Below are positions 26,971 to 34,466 of a DNA stretch of 64,000 nt, piece by piece; the stretch's first letter is position 1, and every line of letters begins with the position of its first letter. The notes below the pieces were generated by a model. That model saw nothing but the letters and a program-made list of their open reading frames with translations, did no database searches and was not told the origin of the DNA. Made by a program: the position numbers and the translations under genes. This stretch comes from an uncultured Acetatifactor sp. (GTDB lineage Bacteria; Bacillota; Clostridia; Lachnospirales; Lachnospiraceae), in assembly GCA_934394815.1 (NCBI GenBank), contig CAKRRD010000005.1, positions 9,834 to 73,833 on the forward strand. Direction: 5' to 3'.

Positions 26971-27003
26971 AAAAAGCAATCGTATTTTTTGCGATTGCTT
27001 TTT
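26971..27003 (+). terminator. Terminator closing the NRPS operon
   Basis: Perfect 12-bp inverted repeat AAAAAGCAATCG / CGATTGCTTTTT with a nine-base T-rich loop. It works on either strand and marks the end of the 15-kb transcription unit. Confidence 0.93.
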
Positions 27004-27095
27004 GTCGTTGGAAAAGGGAAAAAGGTATGATAAGATGAGAAAAGAGTAAAACAGAATAAAATATATCAAAATATATCAATGGAGAAAATGTAATC

Positions 27096-27950
27096 ATGAA
27101 GAAAAAGTTAAGTTCTACGGAAATTTTGAAGGAGACAGGGATCCTGACTGTGGCGGTAGCCATCATAGCGGCAGCAGTCTACTTTTTCCTGGTGCCGAGT
27201 CATGCATCGGTCAGCAGTATTTCCGGTCTCGGCATTGTGCTGTCTAACTTTATACCGCTTCCGCTGTCGGTCATTACGATGATCCTGAATGTAGTGCTTC
27301 TGCTCATCGGTTTTGCCACCTGTGGGAAAGAGTTCGGAGTAAAGACGGTGTATACCAGTGTGATGCTACCGGTATTCTTAGGGCTTTTCGAGATGCTGTT
27401 TCCAAATTTCGGTTCCCTGACGGACAGTCAGGAGCTGGATGTACTGTGCTATATTCTGGTGGTCAGCGTGGGACTGAGCATTCTGTTTAACCGGAATGCA
27501 TCTTCCGGAGGACTGGATATTGTGGCGAAGATTATGAATAAATATCTCCATATGGAACTGGGTAAGGCCATGTCTCTCTCCGGTATGTGTGTGGCCCTGT
27601 CTGCGGCACTGGTATATGATAAGAAAACGGTGGTGCTGAGTATTCTTGGTACTTATTTCAACGGAATCATTCTGGATCATTTTATTTTTGACAATAATAT
27701 CAAGCGGCGAGTCTGCATTATCACGAAAAAAGAGGAAGAACTGCGCCAGTTTATTACGAAAGATCTGCACAGCGGCGCTACGATCTATGAAGCCATCGGT
27801 GCATATAATTTTGAAAAACACAACGAGATCATTACCATTGTGGACAAAAGCGAGTACCAAAAGTTAATGAAATTTATCAATGAACTGGATCCCAAGGCAT
27901 TTATTACCGTATATAATGTATCGAGTATGAAGTATCAGCCGAAGATGTAA
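27096..27950 (+). CDS. YitT-family membrane protein (DUF161 + DUF2179)
   Basis: A 284-aa member of the widespread Firmicutes YitT family. Five to six membrane helices (about 15-190) include FNRNASSGGLDIVAKI in the membrane half. A soluble C-terminal DUF2179 domain follows (about 205-280; KRRVCIITKKEEELRQFI). The fold resembles small-molecule-binding domains, but no substrate is established. It is preceded by the strong NRPS-operon terminator, so it is an independent gene; GGAG lies about 12 bases before the ATG. Full length and ordinary. Confidence 0.9.
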   Translation: MKKKLSSTEILKETGILTVAVAIIAAAVYFFLVPSHASVSSISGLGIVLSNFIPLPLSVITMILNVVLLLIGFATCGKEFGVKTVYTSVMLPVFLGLFEMLFPNFGSLTDSQELDVLCYILVVSVGLSILFNRNASSGGLDIVAKIMNKYLHMELGKAMSLSGMCVALSAALVYDKKTVVLSILGTYFNGIILDHFIFDNNIKRRVCIITKKEEELRQFITKDLHSGATIYEAIGAYNFEKHNEIITIVDKSEYQKLMKFINELDPKAFITVYNVSSMKYQPKM

Positions 27951-28045
27951 CTATTGATATCAGATCAGAAAACGCACGTGACTTTCACAGAGATTTCTGC
28001 GTGGGAGTGACAGTAATCCCAGAGAGGTTAAAGGAGAAATTGTGT

Positions 28046-28591
28046 ATGGAAACAAAGAGATTAGTATTAAGAAAATGGACGGAAGCAGACGCAGAGAGTT
28101 TATATGAGTATGCAAAAGATCCGGAAGTCGGCCCCATCGCAGGATGGCCGCCGCATAAGTCCGTAGAAGAAAGCCTCGATGTGATCAGAAATGTATTTAA
28201 CGGTCCCGAGTGCTATGCCATCTGTGAAAAAGAGAATGGAAAAGCAATAGGCGCCATCGAGTTGAAACGGAAAGGCCACACGGATATGACAGACCGAGAG
28301 GACGAGTGTGAACTGGGCTATTGGCTGGGACAGCCTTTCTGGGGAAAAGGGTACATGCCAGAGGCCGCAAAGGAAATTTTGCGCCATGGATTTGAAGAAC
28401 TTGGGATGAATACCATATGGTGTGGATATTACGAGGGAAATCAGAAATCCAAAAGAGTGCAGGAGAAAGTCGGTTTTGTATATCATCATACCTGCGAAAA
28501 AGTTCCCGTGCCTTTACTGAATGAAGTAAGAACTGGTCATACAAATGTAATGACAAAAGCGCACTGGGAGGAAATAAACGAAGGAAGATAA
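28046..28591 (+). CDS. GNAT-family N-acetyltransferase (RimJ/RimL type)
   Basis: A 181-aa acetyltransferase. METKRLVLRKWTEADAE is the usual start, ELGYWLGQPFWGKGYMPEA carries the acetyl-CoA loop, and RVQEKVGF is the C-terminal motif. I chose the ATG at 28046 because AAAGGAG lies ten bases upstream; the in-frame extension from 28001 has no ribosome site. The acceptor could be a ribosomal protein N-terminus or a small amine; it cannot be told from sequence. Confidence 0.9.
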   Translation: METKRLVLRKWTEADAESLYEYAKDPEVGPIAGWPPHKSVEESLDVIRNVFNGPECYAICEKENGKAIGAIELKRKGHTDMTDREDECELGYWLGQPFWGKGYMPEAAKEILRHGFEELGMNTIWCGYYEGNQKSKRVQEKVGFVYHHTCEKVPVPLLNEVRTGHTNVMTKAHWEEINEGR

Positions 28592-28621
28592 CGATTTTGT
28601 TTGTTTTACATGCAATGTACG

Positions 28622-28643
28622 AGGGGATCGTAAAAGATCCCCT
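28622..28643 (+). terminator. Hairpin after the acetyltransferase gene
   Basis: 8-bp stem AGGGGATC / GATCCCCT with six-base loop. The downstream tail is only TTAAAT, so termination may be partial. Confidence 0.5.
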
Positions 28644-28686
28644 TAAATGATATCATTTTGAAATATAGTTATTGCATAATTAGAAA

Positions 28687-28818
28687 ACATAGAGTATGCT
28701 TTGTTTATAAGTACACTTCACTTATGAAAATTTCTATGTCAGCAAAAGCTGATGTCTGAGACTTTGATGAAAAAGTCAGCCGAACCTCCAAGATAATACA
28801 ACAGAAGATAAGGGGAGG
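28687..28818. other. Intergenic cluster of short hairpins (possible structured RNA)
   Basis: Between the acetyltransferase and the nuclease gene there is no coding frame but several inverted pairs in a row: ACATAG...CTATGT enclosing ATAAGT...ACTTAT, then GTCAGC/GCTGAT, GACTTT/AAAGTC, and CCTCC/GGAGG. They lie upstream of the predicted nuclease promoter, so they are not its leader. They could be a small RNA or a degenerate repeat element. No known RNA family is recognised. Confidence 0.3.
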
Positions 28819-28839
28819 CAAAACACCACAGAAAACCAG

Positions 28840-28868
28840 TTGTATCACAAAACCAGGTAAGCTATAAT
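28840..28868 (+). promoter_or_regulatory. Promoter of the Rpn-type nuclease gene
   Basis: -35 TTGTAT (28840-28845), 17-base spacer, -10 TATAAT (28863-28868), 70 bases before the start codon. Confidence 0.7.
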
Positions 28869-28938
28869 ATAGATATGTATAGATTCCTTTTGCGTCTGAA
28901 AATATCTATAGTTGCCTGACACAAAAGGAGAAAATTAA

Positions 28939-29925
28939 TTGAATACAGAATTGAAGAATGCGGTAAAAGCAGCCGATCTGAAAGCACAGTATGATGCAAG
29001 AGTGAAGCGGCTGGTAGGACACAAAAGAGTTCTGGCACAGATTTTGATCAAAACTGTGGATGAATTTAAGGGGATGAATCCCAAAACAGTTGCAAACTGC
29101 ATAGAAGGAACCCCTTATATCAGCACTGTGCCTGTGGAGCCGGGGCTGACCAACGCAGTGCTTGACAAAAACGGACAGCGTATTGTTGGTTTTAATACGG
29201 AAAGTCAGGAGATCAACGAAGGACTGGCGAGATTTGATATTGTTTTTTATGTGCGGACGAAGGATGGTCTGTCGCAGATCATTATTAATGTAGAAGCACA
29301 GAAGGATGAACCGGGAGAGTATGAGATCTTAAACCGGGCAATTTTCTATGTCAGCAGACTGGTCTCTTCCCAGAAGGAAAGGGATTTTGAGAATTTCCGC
29401 TACGATGACATCAAGCGTGTGTATTCCATCTGGGTATGCATGAATATGGATGAGAATACCATGAGCCATATCCACCTTACCAAAGAGGATGTGATCGGTT
29501 CCTATGAGTGGAAGGGAAATCTGGATCTGATCAACATCGTAATGATAGGATTGGCGAGGGAACTGCCGGAACATGACGAAACCTACGAATTACACCGCTT
29601 GCTGGGGGCATTGCTGTCCCAGGAATTGAGTGTAGATGAAAAGTTGAACATCATAGGAAATGAGTATAATATTCCCATAGAAGAAAATATGAGAAAGGAT
29701 GTGAGCGCTATGTGCAATTTAGGCGAAGGAATTGAAGAAAAAGGAATTGCGAAGGGTCGAGAAGCAGGACGTGAAGAAGGCCGAATAGAGGGTGAAGCCA
29801 GTCTTATTTTAAAAATGCACAAGAATGGTCTGTCGGCAGAGCAGATAGCATCCGCCACAGACAAAACAATAGAAGAAGTAGAGGCAATTATTTCCGGGAA
29901 AAACATTGACACAGGTTTAGAATAA
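28939..29925 (+). CDS. Rpn/PDDEXK-family transposase-like nuclease
   Basis: A 328-aa protein of the PD-(D/E)XK nuclease group often annotated as putative transposase or recombination-promoting nuclease. The core shows D100 in ARFDIVFYV and E119-A-Q121 in INVEAQ, the D...ExQ active-site form, followed by ILNRAIFYVSRLVSSQ typical of the family. After residue ~255 comes a charged tail with GIEEKGIAKGREAGREEGR, a variable coiled region also typical. It starts at TTG with AAAGGAG eight bases upstream. No inverted repeats or target duplications flank it, so it is not itself a visible mobile element. Confidence 0.85.
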   Translation: MNTELKNAVKAADLKAQYDARVKRLVGHKRVLAQILIKTVDEFKGMNPKTVANCIEGTPYISTVPVEPGLTNAVLDKNGQRIVGFNTESQEINEGLARFDIVFYVRTKDGLSQIIINVEAQKDEPGEYEILNRAIFYVSRLVSSQKERDFENFRYDDIKRVYSIWVCMNMDENTMSHIHLTKEDVIGSYEWKGNLDLINIVMIGLARELPEHDETYELHRLLGALLSQELSVDEKLNIIGNEYNIPIEENMRKDVSAMCNLGEGIEEKGIAKGREAGREEGRIEGEASLILKMHKNGLSAEQIASATDKTIEEVEAIISGKNIDTGLE

Positions 29926-30047
29926 TAGGTTAGTTATTGACTCATTGAGAGATTTCTATTTTCAAGGGGTCTTTTTGTAAACTATCAGTTGTATCCCCGA
30001 CAGTGTAGGCAATAATGAAAAAAAGTCTGACAGAGGGGGGGAGTAAT

Positions 30048-30176
30048 ATGCAGGTAAGAGAATTAGAGGAACAGAAGCTTCAAAAGATAGGCCATGCCTT
30101 TGGAATGGAGTTGGTTAGCCCCCGTGATTTTGGTGAGAAGGGCAAACTCTATGATCTGATCAAATATTCGGATTGA
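30048..30176 (+). CDS. 42-aa small protein of unknown function
   Basis: A short frame behind a very strong purine-rich ribosome site (AGAGGGGGGGAG, seven bases before the ATG) encodes MQVRELEEQKLQKIGHAFGM and then LVSPRDFGEKGKLYDLIKYSD. It lies between the nuclease and reductase genes, and its 3' end is about 80 bases before the next start. The amino-acid composition looks protein-like rather than random. I recognise no family. It may be a real microprotein or the remnant of a larger gene. Confidence 0.45.
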   Translation: MQVRELEEQKLQKIGHAFGMELVSPRDFGEKGKLYDLIKYSD

Positions 30177-30257
30177 TTTATCTTTTCGCATTATGGAATT
30201 GGGCAGGGGTGTGTGATAAAATAGAGCAAAATATCCTGACAAATGGGAGAGAAATCA

Positions 30258-31211
30258 ATGAAAATAGAAAAAGTAGCAATTTTGGGAGCGGGAGCCGTGG
30301 GCTCTTATGTGATCTGGGGACTGGCCGGACGGGAAGACATCCGGCTGGGTGTCGTGGCAGAAGGAGAGAGGGCGGAGCGCCTGAAACAGGGCTGCCGGAT
30401 CAATGATGTCATCTATCACCCGGAGGTATGGAGCCCGCAGGAAGCCTACGGAGTTGATCTGCTGATCGTGGCGCTGAAATACGGAGCATTGCCGGGGGCA
30501 ATGGAGAGTATCCGTACGATCACCGGTGAAAATACGGTGGTGATGAGCCTGATGAACGGTGTTGACAGTGAAGAGCTTATTGCGGAGGCAATCGGCGCTT
30601 CCCATTTGGTCTATTCCCTGATCAAAGTGGCTTCCCATAAAGAGGATACCGGTTACTATTTTAATCCGGAGACCACCATAGGAATCGTCTTCGGAGAGGC
30701 AGTGGCGCCTTATCAGAGTGAACGGATACAGGCTATAGAAAAACTATTTGAAAATACTGGAATTCATTATCGTGTGACGGAGTATATCCGGGAAGAAATG
30801 TGGAGTAAATTCCGACTGAATGTGTGCAATAATCTGCCCCAGGCAATTCTTGGTGCCGGTGTGGGCTGTTACCGGGACAGCACTCATATGAAAGCCATCA
30901 GTGACGGTCTGAAAAAAGAGTTGGAAGCCATCGCAGAGGCGAAGGGAATCGATATCAGCAGGGCAGATGCCTCTTCCGCCCGCGGGAGTGCGGTGCCGCC
31001 CACCGCAAGATATTCCACTTTGCAGGATCTGGATGCCGGACGGCATACGGAGATCGACATGTTCTCCGGAGCTTTGATGCGTATGGGCAGAGAACTGGGG
31101 ATTCCGGTTCCCTATAACGAATACACTTACCATATGATCAAAGCCCTCGAAGAGAAGAACGACGGAAAATTCCATTATACAGGGAAAGAAAAAGCAACCT
31201 ATGCAAAATAA
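30258..31211 (+). CDS. Ketopantoate reductase family protein (ApbA/PanE)
   Basis: A 317-aa NAD(P)H-dependent reductase. The Rossmann start VAILGAGAVGSYVIWGL binds the cofactor. A central MNGVDSEELIAEAIG matches the family's N-G-V hinge, and the helical C-terminal domain includes EEMWSKFRLNVCNNLPQAIL with the conserved lysine and asparagines. True PanE makes pantoate for CoA; many Clostridia carry several paralogues of unknown substrate, so the gene symbol is left open. ATG at 30258 has GGGAGAG upstream. It converges on the HAD gene with a two-base gap. Confidence 0.88.
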   Translation: MKIEKVAILGAGAVGSYVIWGLAGREDIRLGVVAEGERAERLKQGCRINDVIYHPEVWSPQEAYGVDLLIVALKYGALPGAMESIRTITGENTVVMSLMNGVDSEELIAEAIGASHLVYSLIKVASHKEDTGYYFNPETTIGIVFGEAVAPYQSERIQAIEKLFENTGIHYRVTEYIREEMWSKFRLNVCNNLPQAILGAGVGCYRDSTHMKAISDGLKKELEAIAEAKGIDISRADASSARGSAVPPTARYSTLQDLDAGRHTEIDMFSGALMRMGRELGIPVPYNEYTYHMIKALEEKNDGKFHYTGKEKATYAK

Positions 31212-31213
31212 AA

Positions 31214-31984
31214 TTATTTCAGGAAAGTCCGTAGTATCTCCTCAGGCCGGGGAGTGTGCTGCGGATATTTTTCTCTTAACGGATCGGCGGCTCCGTCCAT
31301 AATATAGGGATGTCCCACGATATCCAGCATAGATACGTCATTATAATTGTCGCCGAATGCCATGACATCCGCAAGGTCGATACCAAGGATCCTGCAGATA
31401 GAGGTGACACCGATGCCTTTGTTGGCAAGGGTAGTATCGATCCAGTAAGGTCCCGCCACCGCACAGTTCGCCTGCTCCCAACGGGGAACGAAGCGGTCAG
31501 CGTAAGCCGCTACGCCTTCATGGAGATATACGGAGACCTTTACGATATCCTCCGGAATTTCGGAAGGATCCTGAATGACCTGATAGTTGTTGCCGATAAA
31601 CTTTATTCTGTCCAGCATTCCCAGCCCACGTTCCATCAGATACGCCGTATTCTGTCCGGAGAGCATGACTTCGCCCTGCCTGTCACTCCGGCTCCACAGA
31701 TCTTCTGCAATTTCCTCTGCCAGCTCTCTAGGCATGGGATTTTTCGCAATACACTGCTCGTCCTTGTAGATCACGCCACCGTTTTCACATAAGAAAATAC
31801 AACAATCTGCCACCGGTGCAAACAGCTTCCGCAGGCTGGTATACTGTCTTCCAGACGCCGGGCAGAACAGGATCCCCCGGTCACGAAGAGCCCGGATCTG
31901 GTCAAAGATTTCTCCCTGTAATTCTTTTTTTCCATATTGCAGCAGTGTACCATCGAGGTCACTGCAGACTAATCTGATTCCCAT
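31214..31984 (-). CDS. Cof-type HAD-IIB phosphatase
   Basis: A 256-aa haloacid-dehalogenase phosphatase. Motif I is VCSDLDGTLL with both aspartates, motif II lies in CPASGRQY, and motifs III-IV are in NKGIGVTSIC and MAFGDNYNDVSML. The central cap is the IIB type. Such enzymes remove phosphate from sugar phosphates or cofactors. It starts 15 bases after the HxlR regulator stop on the same strand, so the two form an operon reading away from the RiPP locus. AAAGGAATT precedes the ATG. Confidence 0.92.
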   Translation of the reverse strand: MGIRLVCSDLDGTLLQYGKKELQGEIFDQIRALRDRGILFCPASGRQYTSLRKLFAPVADCCIFLCENGGVIYKDEQCIAKNPMPRELAEEIAEDLWSRSDRQGEVMLSGQNTAYLMERGLGMLDRIKFIGNNYQVIQDPSEIPEDIVKVSVYLHEGVAAYADRFVPRWEQANCAVAGPYWIDTTLANKGIGVTSICRILGIDLADVMAFGDNYNDVSMLDIVGHPYIMDGAADPLREKYPQHTPRPEEILRTFLK

Positions 31985-31999
31985 AGTTGGAATTCCTTT

Positions 32000-32326
32000 C
32001 TATATGGTTCCGTTTTTATAATTCGTTCCCCATTCCTGCATGGCATTGAGAATAGGGCGCATAGTTTCCCCGAGGTCGCTCAGGGCATATTCTACCCGGG
32101 GCGGTACTTCCGGGTAGACGGTCCGGGTGATCAGTCCGTCCTCTTCCATGGAACGCAGGGAGTCGGTCAGAACCTTCTGACTGATGCCTTCCAGACTTTT
32201 CTTCAACTCATTGAATCTCCAGGGGCGCATCATTAAATTTCTCATTATCAACAATTTCCATTTACTTCCGATCAACTGTACTGTGGTGGCTACCGGGCAT
32301 TCCGGCAGTTCGTCCTTCGTCAACAT
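32000..32326 (-). CDS. HxlR-family transcriptional regulator
   Basis: A 108-aa winged-helix regulator: IGSKWKLLIMRNLM and RFNELKKSLEGISQKVLTDSL form the helix-turn-helix, PRVEYALSDLGETMRPI the wing and end. HxlR proteins often sense reactive electrophiles or redox change through cysteines; this one has a single cysteine (C10). It is divergent from the RiPP/radical SAM operon across a 204-base gap containing repeated GTGC elements, so it probably controls that operon and itself. GGGAGG lies 11 bases before the ATG. Confidence 0.9.
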   Translation of the reverse strand: MLTKDELPECPVATTVQLIGSKWKLLIMRNLMMRPWRFNELKKSLEGISQKVLTDSLRSMEEDGLITRTVYPEVPPRVEYALSDLGETMRPILNAMQEWGTNYKNGTI

Positions 32327-32386
32327 AAGATAGATAACCTCCCAAAAGTATCAAATATAATGTAAGTATCAATTACAATGTAACAT

Positions 32387-32442
32387 AAAGGTGCGCATTC
32401 GTCTATAGGTTACAAAAAGGTGCCTATGTAATAAAAAAGTGC
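32387..32442 (+). repeat. Three AAAGGTGC-type elements, candidate HxlR operators
   Basis: AAAGGTGC at 32387-32394 and 32416-32423, AAAAGTGC at 32435-32442. The last lies in a short palindrome AAAAAAGTGCGTACTTTTTT and ends ten bases before the predicted -35 of the RiPP operon. Confidence 0.4.
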
Positions 32443-32451
32443 GTACTTTTT

Positions 32452-32480
32452 TTGCCGTTCCGCTCTTGCTATTCTGTAAA
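32452..32480 (+). promoter_or_regulatory. Candidate promoter of the ACGX RiPP operon
   Basis: -35 TTGCCG (32452-32457), 17-base spacer, -10 TGTAAA (32475-32480), both four of six. The ribosome site AGGAGG lies about 11 bases before the precursor ATG. Confidence 0.45.
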
Positions 32481-32530
32481 TGTAACGAGGCGAAAGCCTG
32501 AAAATACACATATTACAGGAGGTAAGTAAA

Positions 32531-32725
32531 ATGGCATTAGCAAACATTTTTGGATGGAACAGACAGGACAAGGCACAGACAAGTGCAGCCTGCGGAACAG
32601 CATGTGGAGCGGCAGACAAGCCCGCAGAGAAACCTGCAGCCTGCGGAACAGCATGTGGAGCAGCAGACAAGCCCGCAGAAAAACCTGCAGCCTGCGGCAC
32701 GGCATGTGGTGCTTCCGATAAGTAA
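32531..32725 (+). CDS. ACGX-repeat RiPP precursor peptide
   Basis: A 64-aa precursor. The leader MALANIFGWNRQDKAQTSA is followed by three ACGTACGA units separated by ADKPAEKP spacers, giving six cysteines in three C-x-x-x-C pairs. The repeat period is 17 residues (51 nt). A radical SAM/SPASM gene starts 34 bases downstream. This matches the ACGX-repeat peptide/radical SAM pairing named in protein-family databases, for which I know of no established mature product. Cysteines in such repeats are candidates for sactionine or ranthipeptide thioethers. There is no dedicated protease or ABC exporter beside it. Its purine-rich ribosome site suggests strong translation. Confidence 0.88.
   Translation: MALANIFGWNRQDKAQTSAACGTACGAADKPAEKPAACGTACGAADKPAEKPAACGTACGASDK
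32591..32713 (+). repeat. 51-nt tandem coding repeat within the RiPP precursor
   Basis: Two full units (32591-32641, 32642-32692) and a partial third differ only at a few third-codon positions. The high nucleotide identity suggests recent duplication and possible copy-number change between strains. Confidence 0.85.
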
Positions 32726-32759
32726 GTAAATCCAAAAGAGAAAGAAGGAGAGGGACAGG

Positions 32760-33815
32760 ATGAGAAGTTATTTTTCTTTTCAATGGCATATTACAGATGA
32801 ATGTGACCAGCGCTGCAAGCACTGCTATATTTTTTCCGGGGAAGGCTGTAAGGAGTTGAAGAGCATGACCTGGCAGCAGATGCAGGAGGTCGTGGCGAAC
32901 TGCGAGGACTTCTGCAAGGTATACAACAGAGTTCCGTATTTCTATATCACCGGCGGCGATCCTATCCTTCATCCCGATTTCTGGAAACTGATGGTCCTGC
33001 TGAAAAGCAAGGACATTCCGTTTACCCTGATGGGCAATCCGTTCCATCTGGATGATCAGATCTGTCGTATGCTGAAAGTGTGCGGCTGTGAGAAATACCA
33101 GATGTCTCTGGACGGTATGCGTGAAACCCATGACTGGTTCCGCAAGCCCGGCAGCTTCGACCTGACACTGGAAAAGGTCGGCTGTCTCAACCGGGCAGGA
33201 ATCAAAAGTATTATTATGAGTACGGTGTCGAAGACAAATATGAATGAGATACCGGATATTATTGATGAAGTAGTGAAAGCGAAAGTTAAGGTGTTTGCAT
33301 TTTCGCGGTATGTGCCCACCGGCGGTGAGGTGGATACCAGCATGACGCCGCAGGAATATCGCAGACTTTTAGAGATCTGTGATGCGAAGTTCAAAGCATA
33401 TGAGGCAGCGGGATGCGAGACCTATTTTAATAGAAAAGACCACCTGTGGACGTTGTACGAATACGAGACAGGCCAGTTTAAACTGCCGGAGAACGCATGT
33501 GACGGCATGATCTACGGAGGCTGTAACTGCGGAAACTGTCATATTACCATTTCCTCCAACGGAGATATCATGGCATGCCGCAGAGTCACCGACAGCAGAG
33601 TGGCGAATATCTGGGAAGACCGGCTGGCGGACGTCTGGGTCTGCCAGATGGAAAAATACAGAGATTACGATAAATTCAAGAAATGCAGCAAATGTGAACT
33701 GAAAGCATGGTGCAGGGGATGTCCCGCCGTGGCAAACGGCACTACCGGAGATTTCTACGGTGCGGATCCCCAGTGCTGGAAGACGAGAAACGAGATCACG
33801 GGAGAGGAGTTGTAG
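32760..33815 (+). CDS. Radical SAM/SPASM RiPP maturase, ACGX system
   Basis: A 351-aa peptide-modifying enzyme. The SAM cluster motif CDQRCKHC places C15, C19 and C22 close to the N-terminus, followed by FYITGGDP (SAM-binding GGDP) and KYQMSLDGM. From about residue 265 a SPASM region supplies auxiliary cluster cysteines: GGCNCGNCHITISSNGDIMACR, then CSKCELKAWCRGC and a final DPQCW. This layout is that of sactipeptide/ranthipeptide maturases, which join cysteine sulfur to a carbon of a nearby residue. It has no separate leader-binding domain. It sits directly after its candidate substrate and three bases before the nitroreductase. Confidence 0.93.
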   Translation: MRSYFSFQWHITDECDQRCKHCYIFSGEGCKELKSMTWQQMQEVVANCEDFCKVYNRVPYFYITGGDPILHPDFWKLMVLLKSKDIPFTLMGNPFHLDDQICRMLKVCGCEKYQMSLDGMRETHDWFRKPGSFDLTLEKVGCLNRAGIKSIIMSTVSKTNMNEIPDIIDEVVKAKVKVFAFSRYVPTGGEVDTSMTPQEYRRLLEICDAKFKAYEAAGCETYFNRKDHLWTLYEYETGQFKLPENACDGMIYGGCNCGNCHITISSNGDIMACRRVTDSRVANIWEDRLADVWVCQMEKYRDYDKFKKCSKCELKAWCRGCPAVANGTTGDFYGADPQCWKTRNEITGEEL

Positions 33816-33818
33816 ATC

Positions 33819-34397
33819 ATGGCAATTATGGACATTATCAAGGCAAGACATTCCATCCGGAAATATACCGGAGAGCAGATTCCCACAGAGGCATTGGAAC
33901 AGATCCTGGAGGCAGGGAATTACGCTCCCAATGCGGGCGGTGGACAGCGCAGCATGCTGGTGGCAATCCATAATAAGGAACTGACAACACGGGTGGGAAA
34001 AATGAATCTGGCGCATTTTGACCGCACGCATCTGGCAGGCAATTATGTCTCCAAAGAGCAGCCAAGTACTATAGATGATCCTACAATCCGGAACGGATTC
34101 TACGATGCACCTACAGTGGTATGTGTCTTCTGTCAGGATAACTTCCTGTTCAAGACGGCGGATGCTTTCTGCATGATGGAAAATATGATTCTGCAGGCAA
34201 CGGAGCTGGGAATTGCTTCCTGTATCATATCCAGAGGCCCTGAGACCTTTGCTTCGGAAGAGGGCAAACAGCTTATGTATGACTGGGAAGTGCCGGAGGG
34301 GTATTCCTGTCAGGGATTTGTGATCCTGGGCTATATCGACGGAGAACAGCCCCACAGCAAGCCGAGAAGGCCGGGAAGAGTGAAGATCGTAGAGTAA
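33819..34397 (+). CDS. Nitroreductase-family flavoprotein
   Basis: A 192-aa FMN-dependent reductase. The N-terminal IIKARHSIRKYTGEQIP and APNAGGGQRSM are the FMN phosphate-binding segments, and a C-terminal GFVILGYIDGEQP completes the fold. The family reduces nitro groups and quinones, or carries out flavin-dependent oxidation of peptides in some RiPP pathways. Only three bases separate it from the radical SAM stop, so the two are co-translated. It could act on the peptide or supply electrons to the radical SAM clusters; both are inference. Confidence 0.9.
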   Translation: MAIMDIIKARHSIRKYTGEQIPTEALEQILEAGNYAPNAGGGQRSMLVAIHNKELTTRVGKMNLAHFDRTHLAGNYVSKEQPSTIDDPTIRNGFYDAPTVVCVFCQDNFLFKTADAFCMMENMILQATELGIASCIISRGPETFASEEGKQLMYDWEVPEGYSCQGFVILGYIDGEQPHSKPRRPGRVKIVE

Positions 34398-34466
34398 GAC
34401 GGTAAGAAGGACAACTGACAGTAATTCGGAATTTACGTTCGCTGGAATTGTGACAGCGGGAAAGGT

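Noticed and set aside
28939..29925. Rpn-type gene as a complete insertion sequence
   Set aside because: No terminal inverted repeats, target duplication or second transposase gene were found around it.
32591..32713. Regular 51-nt repeats considered as a CRISPR array
   Set aside because: Units are contiguous with no unique spacers, stay in frame, and encode a cysteine-repeat peptide; no cas genes nearby.
32469..33131. 220-aa minus-strand ORF across the RiPP precursor and radical SAM gene
   Set aside because: Its repeated Arg/Leu/His text is the antisense of the ACGTACG repeats; the plus strand has start signals, a family match and a matching enzyme.
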